A stretch of 5,083 nucleotides of DNA from an uncultured Selenomonadales bacterium (GTDB lineage: Bacteria; Bacillota; Negativicutes; Selenomonadales; Selenomonadaceae), in the NCBI GenBank assembly GCA_937915885.1, contig CALGGP010000142.1, forward strand, positions 1 through 5,083. Direction: 5' to 3'. Under the pieces are notes generated by a model, which saw nothing but the letters and a program-made list of their open reading frames with translations, made no database searches and was not told where the DNA came from. Below are positions 1-5,083 of this stretch, piece after piece (within the stretch, counting starts at the first letter, position 1; each line of letters opens with the position of its first letter). Both the position numbers and the translations under genes were made by a program.

Positions 1-78
1 GCTCTTTCGGGCAAAAGCCCATTTAGCCCCGCAGGGTTCAGGGCGGATGAAATTATTTTTGGAAGGAATGAATGAATC
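1..78 (+). other. Leader / upstream intergenic segment
   Basis: This short stretch precedes the first gene. It holds a small hairpin, GGGC-AAAA-GCCC at 9-20, and a second possible pairing of GCCC (26-29) with GGGC (41-44). I see no convincing -35/-10 promoter pair, so the promoter may lie further upstream or the operon may extend beyond the window edge. One frame is open from base 1 to a TGA at 73-75 (24 codons). It has no recognisable protein similarity and is too short to call as the end of an upstream gene. I cannot assign a riboswitch class to it. Confidence 0.4.
61..67 (+). promoter_or_regulatory. Ribosome binding site of the STAS gene
   Basis: GGAAGGA is a strong Shine-Dalgarno sequence lying 11 nt before the ATG at 79. 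Two nearer ATG triplets (68-70 and 72-74) are out of frame with the STAS protein. The 79 start gives the normal beginning of a STAS domain (MEIKKIADGDNLTIALSGRLD), so it is preferred. This is the best ribosome binding site in the operon, which fits the substrate protein being made in excess over the two membrane phosphatases. Confidence 0.7.
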
Positions 79-378
79 ATGGAGATTAAAAAAATCGCTG
101 ACGGAGATAATTTGACGATCGCGCTGAGCGGACGGCTCGACGCGGTCTCGGCGCGCGATCTCGACAAGGTTGTCAACAGCGATCTCAACGGCGTCAAAAA
201 CTTGACTTTCGATCTCGCCGATCTCGTTTACGTCGCGTCGGCGGGATTGCGCATACTCTTCGTCGCTCAAAAGAAAATGAAGAAACAGGGCTCGATGAAA
301 CTCGTCCACGTCAAACCCGAAGTCAAACAAATTTTCGAGGTTACGCGCTTCATCGACTTCTTCACCATCGAAAGTTAA
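79..378 (+). CDS. STAS-domain anti-sigma factor antagonist (RsbV/SpoIIAA-like)
   Basis: A 99-residue cytoplasmic protein made of one STAS domain, the usual size for SpoIIAA/RsbV-type antagonists. Visible landmarks are the first strands with the L-S-G-R-L-D motif at 16-21, the central strand F-D-L-A-D-L at 44-49, and the loop and helix S-A-G-L-R at 54-58. Ser54 aligns with the phospho-acceptor serine of the family. The residue before it is Ala rather than the Asp of SpoIIAA. In the family, the unphosphorylated protein binds a switch kinase/anti-sigma factor, the kinase inactivates it by phosphorylating the serine, and a PP2C phosphatase reactivates it. Two such phosphatases follow directly, with the next ATG abutting this TAA, so this is their most likely substrate. 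The cognate kinase is not in the window. The domain assignment is secure. Whether it controls a sigma factor, a cyclase or another target is unknown, so I give no gene symbol. Confidence 0.92.
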   Translation: MEIKKIADGDNLTIALSGRLDAVSARDLDKVVNSDLNGVKNLTFDLADLVYVASAGLRILFVAQKKMKKQGSMKLVHVKPEVKQIFEVTRFIDFFTIES

Positions 379-2586
379 ATGCGCGAGCTCGTAAAAACCA
401 TCATCGAAGTGTTCAGCGGACGCGGCAGAGTCGACATTCGTCGGCGGCTGCTGCGTCTCGTAATTTTCGGCTGCGGTTTGACGTTCGCATCGCTCGGACT
501 GATCACGCTGATCGGAAGCGTCTCAACGTGGAGTGCCATCGACAATCGCGGCTCCGATCTGAGCGAATCCGCCGCCGATTACGCCGAGCACTTTGCGGAA
601 AATCTTGCGCACGATCATCTGTTGGAGACCGCCGAGAATAAGGCGCGGCTGGCGCGGATCGAGTTGCAGAGCATCGGTTTCGACGTAAAATTTTTGGCGG
701 CGCAGGCGCATCGCATTCTCACTCACCCGCAAAATTATCCGCCGCGCAATTTGCCCGACGCTCATCGCGACGGCATTGTCACAAAGGACGTTTATGTGTT
801 TCGCAGTCGGGCGTCCGGCGACGATCCCGCAATCGACGACGAGATTGCGCTTCTGTCGAATATGGCGGCACCGATGAGCATCATGGCTGATGAATTTTAT
901 TCCGATTATCAGGCGACGTTGTCCGTCGGCTCGAAATATAATTACGTCGTGTGCGTCGATGTCGACTTCGACAAGCGCGAGCCGATTGTCTACAGCGACG
1001 AGATTATGAACAATTACGTGATAACCGAGCGGCCGTGGTACAAGGACGCGATTGCCGCCAACGGGATGGTGTTCAGCGATTTTTACGCGGCGCCCAACGG
1101 CTACCCGGTGATCACGTGCGCGATGCCGTATTACGATGCGGCGGGGATTGCGGGCGTGGCGTCGGTGGGTTGCAGTCTCGAGTCGTTGTATCAATCGGTC
1201 GCCGAGAATCCCGACGGCGGCAATGAGATAAATTTTGTGCTCGACGACAAGGGACGCGTGATCATCTCGTCGCAACAAGATGGAATATTGAAAGCCGGCA
1301 CCGAAAAAATTTTATCCGACGACGATCAAATGCGGCGCGCGGTAATTCGAATGACGGCGGGCGAGAAAGGCGTCGAGAGCGTGACGCTTGACGGCACGGA
1401 ATATTTGTTGGCGTTCGCGCCGGTGAGAATGTCGGGCTGGAGTTTCGGGACGATGCTCGAGAACGAAACGGTGATAGCTCCGGCGTTGGAAGCACGACAC
1501 AACATCGAGCGGCAGATGGACGAGTTCAAGGGTAGTTTTCGGAACGTGTTCATCGCGCTGTCGATTGTCGCGCTGATAATCGTCGTGCGGCTGTTGTATG
1601 CGCTGATCAAGAGCAGCGTCGAAGTCTCGAGAAATTTCGTCAAGCCGATCGAGGAATTATCGGACGGAGTGCGGGATATTGCGAGCGGCAATTTCGATAA
1701 AAGATTGAATATCCGAACGGGCGATGAGATTGAACATCTTGCCGTGTGTTTCGATGCAATGACGGTCGAACTTCAAAAGTACATGACGAATTTGACGCGC
1801 GAGACGGCGGAGAAAGAACGGATCGCGACGGAGCTGGACGTGGCGACGGAAATTCAAGCGTCGATGCTGCCGCGGGATTTTGATTTTGATCGATCGGAGT
1901 TCGAGTTGTACGCGACGATGAACGCGGCGAAGGAAGTCGGCGGCGATTTTTACGATTTCTACATGGTCGACGACGATCACTTGGTAGTGACGATCGCGGA
2001 CGTGAGCGGCAAGGGCGTGGCGGCGGCGCTGTTCATGGTGATCTCGAAAACGATCATGAAGAACTTCGCGCGGACGATGAAGAGCCCGAACGAGCTCGGA
2101 GCGTTGGTGACGTGCACGAATCAACAACTCTGTCAAAACAACGACGCGATGATGTTTGTAACGATGTTCGTAGCGGTGCTCGAGCTGTCGACGGGTCGAA
2201 TGACTTACGTCAACGGCGGGCATAATCCGCCGCTGATTTATCGCGCGTCGACCGATCGGTTTGAATATCTGCAGACTTCCGCGCGGAATTATGCATTGGG
2301 CTTGATGGACGATGAGGCATTCGAGCAAGAGACGATCGATCTGAACGCGGGCGACGCGATGTATTTTTACACGGACGGGGTGACGGAGGCGCTCAACGAA
2401 TCGGAGGAACTTTACGGCGAAGAGCGGCTCGAGGAATGTTTGAATCGGTCGGGCGCAAAAAATATTTCCGTCGAAAAATTGTTGGAGGCGGTGCGATTGT
2501 CGATTGCGGAGTATGCGGGCGACGCCGAGCAATCCGACGATATCACGATGATCGGGTTGAAGTATCGAGGCGGCGCGAATGATTGA
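379..2586 (+). CDS. Membrane dCache-HAMP-PP2C (SpoIIE/RsbU-type) serine phosphatase, copy 1
   Basis: A 735-residue sensor phosphatase. Order of parts: a cytoplasmic N-terminus; TM1 at about 27-50; an extracytoplasmic dCache sensor at about 53-385, whose distal pocket region holds Y213, R218, W220, Y221 and Y236 and whose proximal lobe is about 285-365; TM2 at about 389-410; HAMP at about 412-465; a linker helix ending E-I-Q-A-S-M-L-P at 491-498; and a PP2C domain to the C-terminus. Likely metal-binding aspartates are all present: D523 (GGDFYD), D541 (DVSGKG), D666 (YTDGVTEA) and D720/D721 (QSDDIT). VNGGHNPP at 611-618 is also typical. It should therefore be an active Mn/Mg-dependent phospho-serine phosphatase, most likely acting on the upstream STAS protein. 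The pocket Asp expected after the GVxx strand is replaced by Gly264, so ligand choice may differ from copy 2. The start is supported by gap-free alignment of the first 30 residues with copy 2. No Shine-Dalgarno is seen before this ATG, which directly follows the STAS stop, so translation is probably coupled. Confidence 0.93.
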   Translation: MRELVKTIIEVFSGRGRVDIRRRLLRLVIFGCGLTFASLGLITLIGSVSTWSAIDNRGSDLSESAADYAEHFAENLAHDHLLETAENKARLARIELQSIGFDVKFLAAQAHRILTHPQNYPPRNLPDAHRDGIVTKDVYVFRSRASGDDPAIDDEIALLSNMAAPMSIMADEFYSDYQATLSVGSKYNYVVCVDVDFDKREPIVYSDEIMNNYVITERPWYKDAIAANGMVFSDFYAAPNGYPVITCAMPYYDAAGIAGVASVGCSLESLYQSVAENPDGGNEINFVLDDKGRVIISSQQDGILKAGTEKILSDDDQMRRAVIRMTAGEKGVESVTLDGTEYLLAFAPVRMSGWSFGTMLENETVIAPALEARHNIERQMDEFKGSFRNVFIALSIVALIIVVRLLYALIKSSVEVSRNFVKPIEELSDGVRDIASGNFDKRLNIRTGDEIEHLAVCFDAMTVELQKYMTNLTRETAEKERIATELDVATEIQASMLPRDFDFDRSEFELYATMNAAKEVGGDFYDFYMVDDDHLVVTIADVSGKGVAAALFMVISKTIMKNFARTMKSPNELGALVTCTNQQLCQNNDAMMFVTMFVAVLELSTGRMTYVNGGHNPPLIYRASTDRFEYLQTSARNYALGLMDDEAFEQETIDLNAGDAMYFYTDGVTEALNESEELYGEERLEECLNRSGAKNISVEKLLEAVRLSIAEYAGDAEQSDDITMIGLKYRGGAND
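2206..2343 (+). repeat. Near-identical DNA patch shared with 4412-4549 (direct repeat inside paralogues)
   Basis: This part of the PP2C domain in copy 1 matches 4412-4549 in copy 2 with an offset of 2206 and about 12 mismatches in 138 positions by hand count. The first 65 positions (2206-2270 against 4412-4476) differ at only two sites, both silent. Similarity at silent sites is higher than in the neighbouring catalytic-domain DNA. It covers the NGGHNPP motif and the following conserved strands. Recent duplication, gene conversion or strong constraint could each explain it. Confidence 0.7.
2567..2570 (+). promoter_or_regulatory. Ribosome binding site of phosphatase copy 2, inside copy 1
   Basis: GAGG lies 8 nt before the ATG at 2579, within the last codons of the preceding phosphatase gene. 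Its good spacing supports this start, as does the collinear N-terminus with copy 1 (L-D-I-R at 18-21 here, V-D-I-R at the same place there). The start overlaps the upstream stop by 8 nt, favouring coupled translation. Confidence 0.6.
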
Positions 2587-4777
2587 GAAATTTGAACAGC
2601 TGATCGCAATTTTCATCGGGCAAAACCGTCTCGACATTCGGCATCGGGTGTTGCGATTGGTGCTCGCCGGCAGTCTGTTGGCGTTCCTGTCGATGGGCGC
2701 GCTGTCGTTCATGGGCATGCTCCTGACGTGGAACATTCTCGACGGGCGCGGGCAACGACTCGGCGCCGACAGTTCGGAATATACGGCGCGGTTTGCGGAA
2801 CGGCAGGCGAAATTAAATCTGTCGAAAAACAATCAAATGCGCGCGCAGCTGATCAACAATCAGCTTTACGACGTGCGCTTGGAAATTATTCGGCTGTCGC
2901 GCCTGATGACGCAAATTTTGTCGGAGCCAGAAAAATATAGCCCGCGCATTTTGCCGAACGCGCTCTATGAAATAGTCGAGACGAAGACGCCGTATGTGCA
3001 CTTCAGCCCCGAGTTGGCTCAACGCGGCGTGTCCGACGAGTTGCGACGCGAGATCGAATTGGCGTCGAACATTGCCGACGATCTTGCGATGATCATTGAA
3101 TACAATCCGTGCGCGTTCGTCGGGTCGAAGAACGGCTACGTGATCAAGGCTGATGTGATGCCGCCGAATACGGTGATCACTTCGCTCAGCAAGGCGCCGG
3201 GACGAAACACTTACGACGCTCGAGAGCGGGCTTGGTATAAACTCGGAGCGACGGTCGAGGAGCCGACGTTCACCGACGTGTATATCGCGGCGATGACGGG
3301 CGAGCCGTGCATTTCGTGCGCGATGCCGTATTACGACGGCGAAGGGAATTTTGCGGGCGTGGTCGGGCTCGATTGCAATGCCGCCGAGATTTACGTGCAG
3401 ATTCAAAAGAGCGCGATTGGCAGCGACGGATTTTGTTTCATCTTGAGCGGCAAGGGCGAGGTGCTTTACTCGACGCAGGTTGAGGGCGATTTCGTGACGG
3501 GCGCGAATTTGTTTGACGCCAATGATGATGTCGGGATCGCGGGGCTTGGTCGATTGATGACGGCGGGCGTAACGGGTGTGACGGAGATCGAATCGAACGG
3601 CGAAAAATATTACGCGGCGTATGCGCCGATGGATGAGGCGGGCTGGAGTCTGGCGACGGTGCTCAACAAATCGGAAGTGACGGCACCGGCGATGCTCGCG
3701 CGCAACAACATCCTCACTCAGATTGACGCGTTCAAAAAACATTTCGGGCAATTGTTCTGGTTTTTGTTCGGGCTGGTGCTGGCGTCGCTGATCTGTCTGA
3801 TGTACGGCTTATTCCGCGTGAGCGTCAATCTGTCGAATCGATTTGTGCGACCGATCGAGGAGTTGTCGGACGGAGTGAGGGACATTGCCGCCGGTGACTT
3901 CGATAAAAAGTTGGAGATCAAGACGGGCGACGAGCTCGAGCACTTGGCGGCGTGTTTTAATGCGATGACCGACGAGCTGAAGACTTACATGAAGAACGTG
4001 ACGAAGGTGGCGGCGGATCGGGAGCGCATCGAGACGGAGCTGAACGTGGCGACGGACATACAGCAATCGATCTTGCCGCAGGAATTTGACTTTGATCGGA
4101 CGGATTTTGAAATTTACGCGACGATGCATGCGGCAAAAGAAGTGGGCGGCGACTTTTACGATTTTTATCTGCTCGACGAAAATCATTTGATGATCACGAT
4201 AGCGGACGTGAGCGGCAAAGGGGTTCCGGCGGCGCTGTTCATGATGATCTCGAAAACGATCATGAAAAATTTTGCGTTGACGATGACGGATTCAAACGAT
4301 GTCGGAGCGTTGGTGACGAAGTCGAATGCTCAACTGTGCGAAGGCAATGATGCGATGATGTTTGTAACGATGTTTGCGGCGCTGATCGATCTCAAGACGG
4401 GGCGGACGATTTACGTCAACGGCGGGCACAATCCGCCGCTGATTTATCGCGCGTCGACGGATCGGTTTGAATATCTCAAAAGCTCCGCGCGGAATTATGC
4501 GTTGGGTTTGATGGACGATGAGGAGTTCAAGCAAGAGACGATCGATCTGTCGAAGGGCGATATGATTTTGTTGTACACGGACGGAGTGACGGAGGCGCTC
4601 AACGAGGCGGAAGAACTTTACGGTGAGGAGCGGCTCGAGGAGTGTTTAAATCGATTGAACGCAAAAAAAATCTCCGTTGAGGAGATTCTGTCTGAAGTAA
4701 AAATTTCGCTCGAGAAGTACGTCGGCTCGGCGCCGCAATCGGACGATATCACGATGCTCGGCTTCCGCTTGAAATAA
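2579..4777 (+). CDS. Membrane dCache-HAMP-PP2C (SpoIIE/RsbU-type) serine phosphatase, copy 2
   Basis: A 732-residue paralogue of the preceding gene with the same architecture: TM1 at about 27-50, dCache sensor at about 52-388, TM2 at about 391-412, HAMP at about 414-467, linker helix ending D-I-Q-Q-S-I-L-P at 493-500, then the PP2C phosphatase. Catalytic metal ligands are intact: D525 (GGDFYD), D543 (DVSGKG), D668 (YTDGVTEA) and D722/D723 (QSDDIT), with VNGGHNPP at 613-620. The sensor has the full amine-pocket pattern as I recall it for amino-acid-binding dCache domains: Y212, R217, W219, Y220, Y235 and D265 (G-V-V-G-L-D). An extracellular amino acid or related amine is therefore a reasonable ligand guess, not a demonstrated one. 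The catalytic halves of the two copies are about 73% identical over 245 gap-free residues by hand count, while the sensors are much less alike. The likely role is a second, differently tuned input that dephosphorylates the operon's STAS protein. The gene is last in the operon and is followed by a terminator. Confidence 0.93.
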   Translation: MIEKFEQLIAIFIGQNRLDIRHRVLRLVLAGSLLAFLSMGALSFMGMLLTWNILDGRGQRLGADSSEYTARFAERQAKLNLSKNNQMRAQLINNQLYDVRLEIIRLSRLMTQILSEPEKYSPRILPNALYEIVETKTPYVHFSPELAQRGVSDELRREIELASNIADDLAMIIEYNPCAFVGSKNGYVIKADVMPPNTVITSLSKAPGRNTYDARERAWYKLGATVEEPTFTDVYIAAMTGEPCISCAMPYYDGEGNFAGVVGLDCNAAEIYVQIQKSAIGSDGFCFILSGKGEVLYSTQVEGDFVTGANLFDANDDVGIAGLGRLMTAGVTGVTEIESNGEKYYAAYAPMDEAGWSLATVLNKSEVTAPAMLARNNILTQIDAFKKHFGQLFWFLFGLVLASLICLMYGLFRVSVNLSNRFVRPIEELSDGVRDIAAGDFDKKLEIKTGDELEHLAACFNAMTDELKTYMKNVTKVAADRERIETELNVATDIQQSILPQEFDFDRTDFEIYATMHAAKEVGGDFYDFYLLDENHLMITIADVSGKGVPAALFMMISKTIMKNFALTMTDSNDVGALVTKSNAQLCEGNDAMMFVTMFAALIDLKTGRTIYVNGGHNPPLIYRASTDRFEYLKSSARNYALGLMDDEEFKQETIDLSKGDMILLYTDGVTEALNEAEELYGEERLEECLNRLNAKKISVEEILSEVKISLEKYVGSAPQSDDITMLGFRLK

Positions 4778-4783
4778 TTTTTT

Positions 4784-4818
4784 CCGCCCACGCTGTAAAG
4801 TCGGCGGCTTTTTTTTTT
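4784..4818 (+). terminator. Rho-independent terminator of the operon
   Basis: Seven bases after the last stop codon, CCGCC (4784-4788) pairs with GGCGG (4803-4807). The stem continues past one mismatch with A4790-T4801 and C4791-G4800, leaving an 8-nt loop. C4808 and then ten T residues (4809-4818) follow. A GC-rich stem and long T-run directly after an operon's last gene is the standard intrinsic terminator. It is oriented for plus-strand transcription only. Confidence 0.8.
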
Positions 4819-4819
4819 G

Positions 4820-4858
4820 GGGCGCCGCCGTCGCCCCCACCCTCGGAGGGCGGCGCCC
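4820..4858. repeat. Perfect 10-bp inverted repeat (GC-rich hairpin)
   Basis: GGGCGCCGCC at 4820-4829 is exactly complementary to GGCGGCGCCC at 4849-4858 with a 19-nt loop. A smaller alternative hairpin, CCCT-CGG-AGGG (4840-4850), competes with it. No T-run follows on either strand: on the minus strand the hairpin is followed by a run of A residues. It is therefore not a normal terminator for a converging gene. It may protect the transcript 3' end or belong to a dispersed extragenic palindromic family. Confidence 0.7.
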
Positions 4859-4956
4859 GACTTAGCCCGTGGTTCCCACCCGCGCCGACGGCGCCTCGCT
4901 TATCGACATCTCGGCGACGATTCGACCATCGTCAGTTGATCCGCGACGTCAGCGAA

Positions 4957-5050
4957 CCCGTGCATCGGCAATCGTCCCGCACCGGCGCTGCCCCGTGCAT
5001 CGGCAATCGTCCCGCGTCGGCGGCGCCCCGTGCGTCGGCAATCGTCTCAG
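4957..5050. repeat. 35-bp-period tandem repeat, about 2.7 clear copies
   Basis: Units begin at 4957, 4992 and 5027. The first 24 bases of units 1 and 2 are identical (beginning CCCGTGCATCGGCAATCG), and the remaining 11 bases differ at four sites. Unit 3 matches over its first 20 bases apart from one A-to-G change, then diverges. Weaker echoes occur one period (36 nt) out on both sides: CATCGTCAGTTG near 4927 and CGTCGGCAGTCG at 5069-5080, the latter matching unit 3 at 11 of 12 bases. The array may therefore continue beyond the window. The 11-nt gaps between conserved cores are far too short for CRISPR spacers. Function is unknown; a minisatellite or a repeated protein-binding site are both possible. 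Confidence 0.75.
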
Positions 5051-5083
5051 CCATATTGAAATTATCGACGTCGGCAGTCGGGA

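Larger units (their letters stand above)
4778..5083. other. Non-coding GC-rich tail with terminator, inverted repeat and tandem repeats
   Basis: No gene that I can support lies in this stretch. It holds the terminator, a large perfect hairpin, a short segment resembling an extragenic palindromic element (TTAGCCCGTGGTTCCCACCC at 4862-4881, with GTGG/CCAC able to pair), a small GCGCC-GAC-GGCGC hairpin (4882-4894) and a 35-bp tandem repeat. A minus-strand frame stays open from the window edge to a stop at 4934-4932 (49 codons). It reads the same repeat in three different frames, so I treat it as non-coding. Confidence 0.6.

Noticed and set aside
1..60. Riboswitch or structured leader before the STAS gene
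   Set aside because: Only short 4-bp stems are visible and the region is cut by the window edge. I could not match it to a known riboswitch core.
235..246. Loss of function of the STAS protein because Ala53 replaces the Asp of the D-S motif
   Set aside because: The phospho-acceptor Ser54 and the following A-G-L-R are intact, and many antagonists have a non-Asp residue at the position before the serine. This is ordinary variation.
523..1278. Minus-strand open frame of 251 codons opposite the copy 1 sensor
   Set aside because: It lies opposite a clear sensor domain, and I see no recognisable family or promising ribosome binding site.
1657..2832. Long minus-strand open frame (391 codons) opposite the end of copy 1 and start of copy 2
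   Set aside because: It lies wholly opposite well-supported genes, is Arg/His-rich and low in recognisable motifs, and spans the junction of two real genes. Its resemblance to a minus-strand frame opposite copy 2 (3809-4186) follows from conservation of the sense-strand phosphatase domain.
2813..3751. Minus-strand open frame of 312 codons opposite the copy 2 sensor
   Set aside because: It is antisense to the dCache sensor with no domain signature and a skewed, Arg-rich composition typical of shadow frames in GC-rich genes.
4957..5050. CRISPR array
   Set aside because: Gaps between the conserved 24-bp cores are only 11 bp and are themselves related to each other, unlike unique CRISPR spacers. 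No cas genes are present.
4932..5083. Possible 3' end of a converging minus-strand gene
   Set aside because: The 49-codon open frame reads the 35-bp repeat in three successive frames, has no recognised motif, and has no terminator of the right orientation after it. A real gene entering from beyond the edge cannot be fully excluded.

Overview
The window carries one compact, three-gene, plus-strand operon for a partner-switching (anti-anti-sigma type) signalling module, followed by an intrinsic terminator and a GC-rich, repeat-bearing non-coding tail. The organism is a bacterium using the standard code (TGA is a stop for the second gene) with moderately high GC. Membrane-bound Cache-HAMP-PP2C phosphatases beside a STAS protein are common in anaerobic Firmicutes (including Negativicutes), Synergistetes and spirochaetes. 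Nothing in the window fixes the phylum.

Layout. Positions 1-78 are a short leader with a strong ribosome binding site (GGAAGGA, 61-67). Positions 79-378 encode a 99-residue single-domain STAS protein. Positions 379-2586 and 2579-4777 encode two tandem paralogues of 735 and 732 residues. Each has TM1, a large extracytoplasmic double Cache (dCache) sensor, TM2, HAMP, a linker helix and a SpoIIE/RsbU-type PP2C serine phosphatase. The genes are packed tightly: the stop of the first directly abuts the ATG of the second, and the second and third overlap by 8 nt. A hairpin followed by ten T residues (4784-4818) ends the operon. Beyond it lie a 10-bp perfect inverted repeat (4820-4858) and a 35-bp-period tandem repeat (4957-5050, with decayed flanking units).

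How it probably works. By family knowledge, the two phosphatases sense small ligands outside the cell and, through HAMP and the linker helix, control dephosphorylation of a conserved serine on a STAS protein, most simply the one encoded first in the operon. Dephosphorylated STAS protein would then bind a switch kinase/anti-sigma factor or another target. No such kinase or target is present here, so the output is unknown. The phosphatase domains are about 73% identical by hand count without gaps, while the sensors are far more diverged. This suggests two different inputs converging on one output. Both sensors carry the Y-x4-R-x-W-Y signature of amine/amino-acid-binding dCache domains, but only the second keeps the Asp that normally completes the pocket.

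No wholly new system is evident. The points most worth a second look are the paired sensors with a pocket substitution in one copy, a nearly identical DNA patch suggesting gene conversion, and the 35-bp tandem repeats after the terminator.
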